From NCBI RefSeq assembly GCF_018070465.1, contig NZ_JAGPXT010000015.1, forward strand, positions 20,814 to 84,813: a stretch of DNA of 64,000 nt, written 5' to 3'. Made by a program: the position numbers and the translations under genes. The notes beneath the pieces were generated by a model that saw only the letters and a list, made by a program, of their open reading frames with translations, was not told the origin of the DNA and made no database searches. Origin of the DNA: Micromonospora sp. C95. GTDB taxonomy: Bacteria > Actinomycetota > Actinomycetes > Mycobacteriales > Micromonosporaceae. Shown one piece after another: positions 41,108 through 49,001 of this stretch. Positions within the stretch are counted from its first letter, which is position 1. Each line of letters opens with the position of its first letter.

Positions 41108-41689
41108 ATGACGCAGGCGAACCCCGAGCCGCCCCGGGTGACGATCAGCGACCCGCAGACGCTGCGGGCACTCGCTCACCCGGCCCGGCTCGCGATCATG
41201 GAACACCTGGCGACGACCGAGGGCGCGGTGACCGCCACCGAGTGCGCCGAGGTGGTGGGCCTGTCGCCGAGCGCGACCAGTTACCACCTGCGGGCACTGG
41301 CCAGGTTCGGCCTGGTGGAGCAGGCGCCGAGCCGGGGGGACGCCCGCGAGCGACTGTGGCGTGCCGCGATCCAGTCGTGGACGATCGACGCCGGCCGGGA
41401 CGCCGACCCGTCGGTACGCGACGCCGAGCAGACCCTGGTCGAGGTTTTTCTGGCCCGGGAACTGGAGCGCAGCCGGGACTGGCTGCGCCGGGCTCCGGAC
41501 GAATCCGAGGAGTGGTATCGCAGCGCGATTCTCAGCGAGTCGTTGTTGCTGCTCACCGCCGAGGAGTTGGCGGAGTTGAACGAAGCGGTGACGGCCCTGC
41601 TCCGGCCGTACCGCAAACGTACCCGGACCGATCCGCCGCCGGGCGCGCGCCGGGTGGCCGTCCAGTACCGGGCGCTGCCGCTGGCCTGA
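41108..41689 (+). CDS. ArsR-type winged-helix regulator
   Basis: A 193-residue regulator. The helix-turn-helix block is RALAHPARLAIMEHLATTEGAVTATECAEVVGLSPSATSYHLRAL, characteristic of ArsR-like proteins, followed by a C-terminal helical region unlike minimal metal-sensing ArsR members. No cysteine metal-binding motif is present. It lies 41 bases upstream of an MFS transporter gene whose start is flanked by an inverted repeat, so it probably controls that exporter. ATG 41108 comes directly after GGGGATCATGGGGAC. Confidence 0.9.
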   Translation: MTQANPEPPRVTISDPQTLRALAHPARLAIMEHLATTEGAVTATECAEVVGLSPSATSYHLRALARFGLVEQAPSRGDARERLWRAAIQSWTIDAGRDADPSVRDAEQTLVEVFLARELERSRDWLRRAPDESEEWYRSAILSESLLLLTAEELAELNEAVTALLRPYRKRTRTDPPPGARRVAVQYRALPLA

Positions 41690-41703
41690 CCTGCTTGCGT
41701 CAA

Positions 41704-41747
41704 CCAGATATGAAGCATTACTTTCGAAGTATGTCCTTCACATCTGG
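41704..41747 (+). promoter_or_regulatory. 12-bp-arm inverted repeat around the MFS start
   Basis: CCAGATATGAAG (41704-41715) and CTTCACATCTGG (41736-41747) match as inverted arms in 11 of 12 pairs, with a 20-base spacer. The spacer holds the start ATG 41731 and a smaller ACTTTCGAAGT palindrome. It could be an ArsR operator or an mRNA hairpin hiding the start. Confidence 0.7.
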
Positions 41748-43101
41748 CGAGTCGCGGTGGGCCGACGTCGCCCTGGCCACCGCCGCCCGTGGTCTCGCCA
41801 CCTGCGGGCAGTTCCTCGCGGCGACCACGCTGACGCTGACCCTCCAGTCGTCCGGTGCAGGCGGCCGTGCCGTTGCGGGGATGCTGTTGGCGGCGACGCT
41901 GCCGCTCGTGGTGCTCGCCCCGCTGACCGGTCGGCTCGCCGATCGGGTGGACAGCCGGACGCTGCTGATCGGAGCCGGTCTGGCCCAGTCGGTGATCTGC
42001 CTAGCGCTGGCGTACGCCGACCATCCGTTGCTGGTCGTGGGGCTGGTCGCGCTGCTCGCCAGCGGCCTGGCAGTCGCCCAGCCGGTGCTCGCCGCACTGG
42101 TCCCCGCCATGGTCCTCCCCACCGATCTGCCCAGGGCCACCGCACTCAACCAGACCGCCGGCATGCTCGGTGTGCTGACCGGACCGGCCATGGCCGGGTT
42201 CCTGGTGGGCGGCTTCGGTTCCCGGGTACCGCTGCTGATCGCCGCAAGCGGCTATCTGCCGCTCGTCGTCGCCGGCCTGCTCGTGCGTACCCGCAGGGGC
42301 GGTGCGCGGGGGGCAGCGATGCCCGGCGGTCCTTCGGTGGGCGCGGCGGTCGCGGACCGCGACGTCAAGGCAGCACGAGGTTGGCGGCTCCGGCGGGATC
42401 CGCTGCTGGTGGCGATGGTGGCGACCCTGGCCGGCGTGATCGCGGCCGTCGGCGCGATCAACGTCATCGAGGTCTTCTACGTACGCGAAACCCTCGGCGC
42501 CTCTGCCTCCGTGTACGGCCTGGTGACCGGGGCCTGGACGCTCGGTGTGCTCGCCGGTGCCTGGATCTTCGCCCGGGTGGCCGGGCGGTTCACCGACGAC
42601 GGTGCCCTGGTACAGGGTGGCCTACTGCTGCTCGGCGGCTGTTGCGCGGCGGTTTTGCTCTCGGTGACGGTGCCCACGGCTCCGCTGTTGGTGCCGCTCT
42701 GGCTGCTCGGCGGCCTCTGCAACGGCGGCGACAACGTCTTCCACAACGTGGTGGTGGCGCGGCGGGTACCCGAGGCAGCCCGCGGGCGGGCCTTCGCCGC
42801 CGTGGGTGCCGCGGTGCAGGGGGCGGCAATGTTCGGTTACCTGGTCGGTGGTCTGCTCCTGGAGGTGACCGAACCTCGCCCGCTGATCGTCGGCTGTGGG
42901 GCGGCCGGGCTGCTGGTGCTGCTCGGCTTCGTGGTGCCGGTCCGTCGAACGGTGCGGGCCGAGCGCTCCCGCATCGGGCAGCTGCGGAACCCGGAAGGCC
43001 CCGCGCAGACCGGGCCGGCGGGAGCCGAGCCGGTGGACGCCGGGCCACCGCAAGCCGGGCCGGCGGGTGCGGGGTTTGCCACTTCCGCGACGTCCGGCTG
43101 A
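41731..43101 (+). CDS. MFS transporter
   Basis: A 456-residue exporter-like permease with about twelve hydrophobic segments and a central charged loop (TRRGGARGAAMPGG to RGWRLRRDP). The loop 2-3 motif is present as PLTGRLADRVDSRTL. ATG 41731 is used here. ATG 41710 in frame would add seven residues and lies in the left arm of the surrounding inverted repeat. The C-terminus is a soluble Gly/Pro/Ala tail with PAGAEP-like repeats. Linked to an ArsR-type regulator, it probably exports a toxic compound. The substrate is not evident. Confidence 0.9.
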   Translation: MSFTSGESRWADVALATAARGLATCGQFLAATTLTLTLQSSGAGGRAVAGMLLAATLPLVVLAPLTGRLADRVDSRTLLIGAGLAQSVICLALAYADHPLLVVGLVALLASGLAVAQPVLAALVPAMVLPTDLPRATALNQTAGMLGVLTGPAMAGFLVGGFGSRVPLLIAASGYLPLVVAGLLVRTRRGGARGAAMPGGPSVGAAVADRDVKAARGWRLRRDPLLVAMVATLAGVIAAVGAINVIEVFYVRETLGASASVYGLVTGAWTLGVLAGAWIFARVAGRFTDDGALVQGGLLLLGGCCAAVLLSVTVPTAPLLVPLWLLGGLCNGGDNVFHNVVVARRVPEAARGRAFAAVGAAVQGAAMFGYLVGGLLLEVTEPRPLIVGCGAAGLLVLLGFVVPVRRTVRAERSRIGQLRNPEGPAQTGPAGAEPVDAGPPQAGPAGAGFATSATSG

Positions 43102-43134
43102 GCAGGTCAGGGGCGGTGGGGATACGGTCGGGGC

Positions 43135-43986
43135 ATGGTCGAGCGCCTCGCCCGCCCCCGCGTGGGGCACATCCAGTTTCTCAACTGCCTGCCCATCTAC
43201 TGGGGGCTGATGCGCTCCGGCGCCCTGCTCGACGTCGACCTGCGCAAGGACTCGCCGGACCGGCTCAGCGCCCAACTCGTCGCCGGTGATCTGGACATCG
43301 GGCCGATCACCTTCGTCGAGTACCTGAAGCACGCCGACGAGTTGCTTCTCCTGCCCGACCTGGCCGTGGGCAGCGACGGGCCGGTGCTGTCGGTCAATCT
43401 GGTGAGCACCCGGCCGCTGGCCGACCTCGACGGCGCCCGGGTGGCGCTGGGCTCGACCTCGCGGACGGGAGTGCTGCTCGCCCAGTTGCTGCTGCGCGAG
43501 CGGTACGGGGTCCGCCCGGAGTACTTCAGGTGTCCGCCGGACCTGACCCAGATGCTGCTGGAGGCCGACGCCGCGGTGTTGATCGGCGATGTGGCGCTGC
43601 GGGCGATGTACGAGGCACCCCGGCAGGGGTTGACCGTGACCGACCTGGGTCAGGCGTGGCGGGAATGGACCGGACTGCCGATGGTCTTCGCCGTCTGGGC
43701 GGCCCGTCGTGACTTCGCCGCCGCCCATCCCGGGTTGGTCAAGGAGGTGCACGAGGCGTTCCTGCGGTCGCGTGACCTGTGCCTGGCCGAGCTGGACCAG
43801 GTCGCCGCGTCGGCCGCCCGATGGGAACCCTTCGACGCGACCACGCTCGCCGACTACTTCCGTACCCTGGACTTCTCTCTCGGTGAACGCCAGATCGCCG
43901 GCATCCGCGAGTTCGCCCGCCTCACCGCCGCCCACGGCGAAACCCCGCCGCTACCCCCCACCGGCCCCACCTTCTTCACCCGCTGA
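43135..43986 (+). CDS. mqnA: Chorismate dehydratase (menaquinone)
   Basis: A 283-residue periplasmic-binding-protein-fold enzyme that dehydrates chorismate to 3-[(1-carboxyvinyl)oxy]benzoate, the first futalosine-pathway step. Characteristic blocks are VGHIQFLNCLPIYWGLM, LVAGDLDIGPITFVEYLKHADELLLLPDLAVGSDGPV, VALGSTSRTGVLLAQLLL and LIGDVALRAMYE. It has no signal peptide, as expected. ATG 43135 lies 33 bases after the MFS gene, though the two seem unrelated. It feeds MqnE at 29881-31050. A dispersed inverted repeat lies 15 bases after its stop. Confidence 0.93.
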   Translation: MVERLARPRVGHIQFLNCLPIYWGLMRSGALLDVDLRKDSPDRLSAQLVAGDLDIGPITFVEYLKHADELLLLPDLAVGSDGPVLSVNLVSTRPLADLDGARVALGSTSRTGVLLAQLLLRERYGVRPEYFRCPPDLTQMLLEADAAVLIGDVALRAMYEAPRQGLTVTDLGQAWREWTGLPMVFAVWAARRDFAAAHPGLVKEVHEAFLRSRDLCLAELDQVAASAARWEPFDATTLADYFRTLDFSLGERQIAGIREFARLTAAHGETPPLPPTGPTFFTR

Positions 43987-44000
43987 CCCCAGCCAACCTC

Positions 44001-44075
44001 CCGCGATCTTGCACTTTCCGTCGCCGCTTTTCGGGCACAAGCCGCGTTTCAGCGACCAGAAGTGCAAGATCGGCG
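44001..44075. repeat. Dispersed inverted repeat, family 1, copy C
   Basis: CCGCGATCTTGCACTT at 44001-44016 is answered by AAGTGCAAGATCG near 44060-44072. The copy lies between the convergent mqnA and serine hydrolase genes, the same kind of position as copy A. Confidence 0.85.
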
Positions 44076-44080
44076 CATGT

Positions 44081-45013
44081 TCAGGGGCGGGCGAGGAGGG
44101 CTTCGGTGATTTTTTCGCAGTTCTTCATGCCGTACTCGTAGCCCTTGTTGATCGGGTACTGGAGCATCACGCCCATGGTCCAGGTGTCGCCGATCGCCAG
44201 GCAGTTGACGTGGATCTCCTGCTCGCGGGTGCGGTCGACCCAGCCGTTCTTGATGGCGATCTTCTTCGCCTCGGCGGCCGGGAACGCCTTGCGGATGCCG
44301 AAGTCGCCGGCGCCGCGTACCTGACGCATCTCGTTGAGCAACCACTTGGTCCACTTCGGGCCGGCGGCGGTGCCGTCGGCGATGCAGTTGCCGAGGCGGG
44401 CGGTGTCCCGGGGGGAGAGTTCGGTACGACTCCAGCCGAGATCGCTTGACACCTTGCTGTCGGTCAGGTCGCAGGTGGACAGCAGCCGCTTGATCGAGGC
44501 GGACCTGCCGATCTGGGTGTAGAGCGCCTCGGTGCGGGTGTTGTCGCTGTCCCGGATGATCCGGGTCAGGTCGTCCAGCTTCCCGTCGCTCGGGGTCTGC
44601 CCGGCATCGGCGGTACGACGCAGATAGTCGGCGACGATCCAGGACTTGATCAGAGAGGCGGTGGTGCTGGTCTCGGCCATGTTCTCCGAGCCGATGATCT
44701 CGCCCGACCGGCGGTCCAGCACGCTCCACCCGTACCAGCCGTCGATGTCCAGGTCGATCTCCCTGGCCTCGAACGGCAGCGGCTCGGGCTCCGGCGACGG
44801 ACTTGGTGACGGTGACGTCCGCACGCTGCGGTCGGTCAGGGCACCGTCCCTGGCGGCCGGTGACTCGCCCTGGCCCCACTGGGCGGCGGCGGTGGACTCG
44901 AAGGGTGAACCGGGCAGCAGGCGCAGCGACACCAGCACCAGCCCGATCAGTACGGCGGCGATGGCGATCAGACGCAGCGGCGATGTCTCGCCGTTGCGGC
45001 TGCGGCCGGCCAT
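44081..45013 (-). CDS. Serine hydrolase, class A beta-lactamase-like
   Basis: A 310-residue membrane-anchored protein. A signal anchor (PLRLIAIAAVLIGLVLVSLRLL) and a Ser/Pro/Glu-rich linker precede the penicillin-binding-like fold. Motifs are SxxK as SLIK in TTASLIKSWIVADYL, SDN as RDSDNTRTEALY, and a third triad KNG in IAIKNGWVDR instead of the usual KTG. This suggests a D,D-peptidase or inactive relative rather than a true beta-lactamase. Its ATG 45013 overlaps the stop of the upstream paralogue (TGATG), so both are made together. Confidence 0.85.
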   Translation of the reverse strand: MAGRSRNGETSPLRLIAIAAVLIGLVLVSLRLLPGSPFESTAAAQWGQGESPAARDGALTDRSVRTSPSPSPSPEPEPLPFEAREIDLDIDGWYGWSVLDRRSGEIIGSENMAETSTTASLIKSWIVADYLRRTADAGQTPSDGKLDDLTRIIRDSDNTRTEALYTQIGRSASIKRLLSTCDLTDSKVSSDLGWSRTELSPRDTARLGNCIADGTAAGPKWTKWLLNEMRQVRGAGDFGIRKAFPAAEAKKIAIKNGWVDRTREQEIHVNCLAIGDTWTMGVMLQYPINKGYEYGMKNCEKITEALLARP

Positions 45014-45990
45014 CAGAGCTTCCCGATCGGCTGCTGCGGCACCTTGAGGGCACCGCCGGGCTGCGGCGTCACCAACTGGCTCGCGACGCTGGCGCAGACG
45101 TCCGCTCCATAGTCGAGCTCGTACTTGAAGGGGTACCGCAGCATCACCGCGAGGCTCCACTTCTCGGTCACGGCCAGGCAGTTGACGTGCCAGTTCCCGT
45201 CGTAGGCGAGAGGGGTCCAGCCGTTCTTGATGCTGATCAGGCCCTGGCTGGTGATCGACTCCGGCAGGCCGTCGATGATGCCCCACCGGCCGCCGCCCTC
45301 GCGGGGCTTCTGGTCCTTGGCGGCGGTGCTGCCGCGAACCTTGCTCATCTCGGTGAGCAGCCACTTCGTCCACTTGGGCCCGGCGGCGGTGCCGTCGGCG
45401 ATGCAGTCACCGAGGCGCACGGCGTCGCGCGGGGACATCCGGGTGAAGCTCCACCAACCCTCGTAGCCCTTGACGTTGCCGGGCTTGGTATCGGTGAGGC
45501 CGCACAGCTTGATCGCCGCCTTGAGCACCGGACCGGGCTGCCCGTTGGCCAAGGCTCGGTAGGAGCCACCTGCGGCGGCGTAGACCTTGTTGGCCGCGTC
45601 GTCGTTGCTGTCCCGGATGGCCGCGCTGGCCATCTTCTTCATGGCCGCGGGCGGCTCCTTGTCGCCGAGTTGACGCAGGTAGTCGGCGACGATCCAGGCC
45701 TTGAGCATCGACTCGGTCGAGCTGGTCGCGGCCATGTTCTTGGAGCCGGAGAGCTGGTCGGTCTCCCGGTCGAGCAGCGCCCAGGAGAAGAACTCGCCCT
45801 TGAAGTTCACCGACACCTTCCCGGCGGCCAGGGTCGGCGGCGGTGGCGGCGCGGGTGTGGGCGCAGCGACGCTCTCCGGGCTGGCCTCCGCCTCGCCGGC
45901 GGAAAGCCGGGCGTACGCGGCCGGTACCAGCATGACGCCGCCGAGTAGCACCGCCGTCACGGCGAGCACCATTGTCACGCGAGATCGCAT
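45013..45990 (-). CDS. Serine hydrolase, paralogue of the preceding protein
   Basis: A 325-residue protein starting MRSRVTMVLAVTAVLLGG at ATG 45990, with a signal peptide ending near YARLS. A Pro-rich linker (PTPAPPPPPTL) leads to the same fold. SxxK is SMLK in STESMLKAWIVADYL. The second motif reads RDSNDDAANKVY, so the usual SDN is SND. The third is KNG in ISIKNGWTPL. Both paralogues share LGDCIADGTAAGPKWTKWLL, a block that looks specific to this family. Their function is unclear and may be peptidoglycan processing. Confidence 0.83.
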   Translation of the reverse strand: MRSRVTMVLAVTAVLLGGVMLVPAAYARLSAGEAEASPESVAAPTPAPPPPPTLAAGKVSVNFKGEFFSWALLDRETDQLSGSKNMAATSSTESMLKAWIVADYLRQLGDKEPPAAMKKMASAAIRDSNDDAANKVYAAAGGSYRALANGQPGPVLKAAIKLCGLTDTKPGNVKGYEGWWSFTRMSPRDAVRLGDCIADGTAAGPKWTKWLLTEMSKVRGSTAAKDQKPREGGGRWGIIDGLPESITSQGLISIKNGWTPLAYDGNWHVNCLAVTEKWSLAVMLRYPFKYELDYGADVCASVASQLVTPQPGGALKVPQQPIGKL

Positions 45991-46346
45991 GAGCGGGTGA
46001 GCTCCAGATGTCGGGGCCGGGGGGACCGGCTTGTTGCCAGGACTGACCGGTGCGGATCGCCGGACCGGGGGAAAACGGCCTGAGCTGGCGATCGTCGTCA
46101 CCCGATCGGTGTGACGGGGGAAGTCTACGTGCGGATCGACGTTATGCCAGGACCCGACACCCGGCGACTCGCCGTGAAGGCGGGATAACGAACCGCTATG
46201 TGGTCGTTGCGAGGATTTGTCGCTGATTCGTGACCCAACTCATAGTTACCCCGGCCACTGATGGCGACCGGGAGATGACGGTGGGCAGTCCCGAATTTGT
46301 ATGACACCCTCTGGCTTATTCAACCCCTAGCTGTAACACTGGGGGC
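45991..46346. promoter_or_regulatory. Divergent promoter region, serine hydrolases and paaA
   Basis: This 356-base gap holds no gene I can support. It is relatively AT-rich near 46190-46330. CGTTAT at 46140 and ATAACG at 46185 are loose inverted arms. CCCCTAG and CTGGGG flank TGTAACA just before the paaA ATG, which has only a weak G-run as ribosome site. The paa promoter should lie in the last 100 bases, and no clear regulator site is recognised. Confidence 0.4.
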
Positions 46347-47402
46347 ATGTATGGCAATGACTTCCCGGGCGAGGACCCGCCCGGCGGGCTGCTCGGTGAG
46401 GTCGAGGCGGCGGAGGTGGCGTTGCGCGCGGCCGCGGCACGCGACCGTGGCGCCGCCGAGCCGGGTGGCGACCTGGCCGCCTACTTCGCCGAGGTCGTCG
46501 ACGCCGACCAGAAGATCGAGCCCCGCGACTGGATGCCGGAGGCGTACCGGCGCACGTTGATCCGGCAGATCGCGCAGCACGCCCACTCCGAGATCATCGG
46601 CATGCAGCCGGAGGGCAACTGGATCAGCCGCGCACCGTCGCTCAAGCGCAAGGCGATCCTGCTGGCAAAGGTGCAGGACGAGGCCGGCCACGGCCTCTAC
46701 CTCTACGCCGCGGCGGAGACCCTCGGCGTCAGCCGTGACGAGCTGGTCGACCTGCTGCTCAGCGGCCGGCAGAAGTACAGCTCGATCTTCAACTACCCGA
46801 CGTTGAGCTGGGCCGACGTCGGGGCGATCGGCTGGCTCGTGGACGGCGCCGCGATCGTCAACCAGGTGCCGCTGTGCCGCTGCTCCTACGGCCCGTACGC
46901 CCGCGCCATGATCCGGGTCTGCAAGGAGGAGTCGTTCCACCAGCGTCAGGGCTACGAGATCCTGCACACCCTGGCGCACGGCACCCCGGCGCAGAAGGCG
47001 ATGGCCCAGGACTCGGTGGACCGCTGGTGGTACCCGTCGCTGGCCATGTTCGGCCCGCCCGACGGCGACTCCACCCACTCCGCGCAGTCGATGGCCTGGA
47101 AGATCAAGCGGTTCTCCAACGACGAGCTGCGCCAGCGCTTCGTGGACATGTGCGTCGGTCAGGCCGAGGCGCTCGGGCTCCGCATTCCCGACCCGGAGCT
47201 GCGCTGGAACGACGACCGCCAGGCGTACGACTTCACCCAGCCGGACTACGACGAGCTGATGCAGGTGATCAACGGCAACGGGCCGTGCAACCGGCAGCGG
47301 ATGGAGCACCGGCGCCGCGCCCACCGCGAGGGCGCCTGGGTGCGCGAGGCGGCCACGGCGTACGCCGCCAAGCGTGCGGAGAAGGAGAAGGTGGCAGCGT
47401 GA
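46347..47402 (+). CDS. paaA: 1,2-phenylacetyl-CoA epoxidase, catalytic subunit PaaA
   Basis: A 351-residue diiron oxygenase subunit that epoxidises the ring of phenylacetyl-CoA. The four-helix-bundle iron ligands are visible in KVQDEAGHGLYLYAAAE and RVCKEESFHQRQGYEILH (ExxH pairs). The lysine-rich substrate region is QPEGNWISRAPSLKRKA. It starts at ATG 46347. Its stop overlaps the paaB start (GTGA). It is the first gene of a paaABCDE cassette. PaaK (phenylacetate-CoA ligase) and the ring-opening genes are not in this window. Confidence 0.96.
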   Translation: MYGNDFPGEDPPGGLLGEVEAAEVALRAAAARDRGAAEPGGDLAAYFAEVVDADQKIEPRDWMPEAYRRTLIRQIAQHAHSEIIGMQPEGNWISRAPSLKRKAILLAKVQDEAGHGLYLYAAAETLGVSRDELVDLLLSGRQKYSSIFNYPTLSWADVGAIGWLVDGAAIVNQVPLCRCSYGPYARAMIRVCKEESFHQRQGYEILHTLAHGTPAQKAMAQDSVDRWWYPSLAMFGPPDGDSTHSAQSMAWKIKRFSNDELRQRFVDMCVGQAEALGLRIPDPELRWNDDRQAYDFTQPDYDELMQVINGNGPCNRQRMEHRRRAHREGAWVREAATAYAAKRAEKEKVAA

Positions 47403-47686
47403 GCCGGCAACACACCCCGCTCTGGGAGGTCTTCGTCCGGGCCCGACGCGGGCTGGCGCACACCCACGTCGGCAGCCTGCACGCGCCCGACGCGGAACTG
47501 GCCCTGCACAACGCCCGTGATCTGTACACCCGACGTCAGGAGGGCGTGTCGATCTGGGTGGTGCCGGCGAGCGCCATCACCGCGTCCAGCCCCGACGAGA
47601 AGGACGCCTTCTTCGACCCGGCCGCCGACAAGGTCTACCGCCATCCCACCTTTTACGAGGTCCCAGACGGGGTGGCTCACCTGTGA
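47399..47686 (+). CDS. paaB: 1,2-phenylacetyl-CoA epoxidase subunit PaaB
   Basis: A 95-residue small subunit. LWEVFVRARRGLAHTHVGSLHAPDAELALHNARDLYTRR is the family signature. GTG 47399 overlaps the paaA stop. PaaB bridges PaaAC heterodimers into the larger complex. Its stop lies in the sequence CTGTGAGC, which recurs at each unit boundary of the adjacent duplicated repeat. The original paaB-paaC junction was probably CTGTGAGCATGG with overlapping stop and start before the repeat arrived. Confidence 0.95.
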   Translation: MSRQHTPLWEVFVRARRGLAHTHVGSLHAPDAELALHNARDLYTRRQEGVSIWVVPASAITASSPDEKDAFFDPAADKVYRHPTFYEVPDGVAHL

Positions 47687-47806
47687 GCGCGAGGAGTGAG
47701 CCGGGTTTGCGAGCCCCGCAGTCGCGAACGGAAATGGCCCTGTGAGCGCGAGGAGTGAGCCGGGTTTGCGAGCCCCGCAGTCGCGAACGGAAATGGCCCT
47801 GTGAGC
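47681..47806 (+). repeat. Family 2 repeat, two exact 59-bp tandem units in paaBC
   Basis: The unit begins CTGTGAGCGCGAGGAGTGAG and starts at 47681 and 47740. The two copies are identical for 59 bases, and CTGTGAGC then appears a third time at 47799 just before paaC. Each unit contains the GTTTGCGA/TCGCGAAC hairpin arms seen in other family members. No stop-free reading through it is needed, because both flanking genes are complete. Confidence 0.92.
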
Positions 47807-48520
47807 ATGGACTTCGCCCTCGCCCTCGGCGACGACGCGCTCATCGCGGCGCAGCGGCTGGCCGAGTGGACCACCCGGGCACCGGAGATGGAGGAGGACG
47901 TCGCGCTGGCCAACATCGCCCTCGACCAGCTCGGTGCCGCCCGCCTCCTGCTCTCGTACGCGGGTGAACTGGAGGGCGCCGGCCGGGACGAGGACACGTT
48001 GGCGTACCTGCGCGACGACCGGGAGTTCCGCAACTGCCTGCTGGTCGAGCTGCCCAACGGTGACTTCGCGGTGACCATGGCGAAACTGCTCGTGCTGGCC
48101 GCCTACCAGGTGCCGCTCTACACCGCCCTGGCCGCCTGCCCCGACGAGCGGCTGGCCGCCATCGGGGCCAAGGCCCGCAAGGAGTCCGCGTACCACCTCG
48201 ACCACGCCGCGTTGTGGGTGAAGCGGCTGGGCGACGGGACCGAGGAGTCGTACCGCCGGATGCAGGCCGGCATCGACCAGATCTGGCCGTACGCCGACGA
48301 ACTGTTCGCGGCGTGGCCGGACGCGCCGGTCGACCCGGCGACCCTGCGGTCCGAGTTCGACGACACGGTGACCGCCGTGCTCGCCGAGGCGACCCTCACC
48401 GTCCCCGAGGTCGCCTGGACGCCGGCCGGTGGGCGCGACGGCGTGCACACCGAACACCTGTCGTACCTGCTCGCGGAGATGCAGGTGCTGCACCGCGCCC
48501 ATCCCGGGGTCCGCTGGTGA
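47807..48520 (+). CDS. paaC: 1,2-phenylacetyl-CoA epoxidase subunit PaaC
   Basis: A 237-residue structural partner of PaaA, a diiron-like fold that does not itself bind iron. Helical blocks are ALIAAQRLAEWTTRAPEMEEDVALANIALDQLGAAR and LAAIGAKARKESAYHLDHAALWVKRLGDGTEES. ATG 47807 is taken. GTG 47801, in frame two codons upstream, probably was the coupled start before the repeat separated it from paaB. Distance to paaB is now about 120 bases, which may reduce translational coupling. Confidence 0.95.
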   Translation: MDFALALGDDALIAAQRLAEWTTRAPEMEEDVALANIALDQLGAARLLLSYAGELEGAGRDEDTLAYLRDDREFRNCLLVELPNGDFAVTMAKLLVLAAYQVPLYTALAACPDERLAAIGAKARKESAYHLDHAALWVKRLGDGTEESYRRMQAGIDQIWPYADELFAAWPDAPVDPATLRSEFDDTVTAVLAEATLTVPEVAWTPAGGRDGVHTEHLSYLLAEMQVLHRAHPGVRW

Positions 48521-48524
48521 GCCG

Positions 48525-49001
48525 ATGAGCCGGGCACGGGCGGCGGTGGCGGCGGTGGTGGATCCGGAGATCCGGGTGGTCACCATCGACGATCTCGGCA
48601 TCCTGCGATCGGTGCTGGAGGACCCGGCCACCGGTCGGGTGGTGGTGACGATCACCCCCACCTACACCGGCTGCCCGGCGATGGACGTCATCCGGGCCGA
48701 CATCCGGCGGGCCCTGGCCGCCGCCGGTCATCCGGACGCCGAGGTGCGTACGGTGCACAGCCCGGCCTGGAGCACCGACTGGATCAGCGACGCCGGACGG
48801 GCCAAGCTGGCCGCCGCCGGTATCGCCCCACCCGCTCCGGTCCGGCGCGACGGCGTCGTTCCGCTCACCCTGACGGTGCGCTGCCCACACTGCGGCTCGC
48901 CGGAGACCGAGCAGCTCAGCCGCTTCGGCTCCACCGCGTGCAAGGCGCTGTGGCGTTGCCGCTCCTGCTCCGAACCCTTCGACCAGGTGAAGGCCCTGTG
49001 A
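48525..49001 (+). CDS. paaD: Phenylacetate degradation protein PaaD
   Basis: A 158-residue protein of the MIP18/SufT-like (DUF59) group involved in iron-sulfur cluster supply to the epoxidase reductase. The N-terminal block is AVVDPEIRVVTIDDLGILRSV, with TYTGCPAMDVI. A C-terminal zinc-ribbon-like domain has CPHCGSPETEQLS and CRSCSEPF. Start ATG 48525 follows GGTGAGCC. Its stop overlaps paaE (GTGA). Size and order match other actinobacterial paa operons. Confidence 0.94.
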   Translation: MSRARAAVAAVVDPEIRVVTIDDLGILRSVLEDPATGRVVVTITPTYTGCPAMDVIRADIRRALAAAGHPDAEVRTVHSPAWSTDWISDAGRAKLAAAGIAPPAPVRRDGVVPLTLTVRCPHCGSPETEQLSRFGSTACKALWRCRSCSEPFDQVKAL

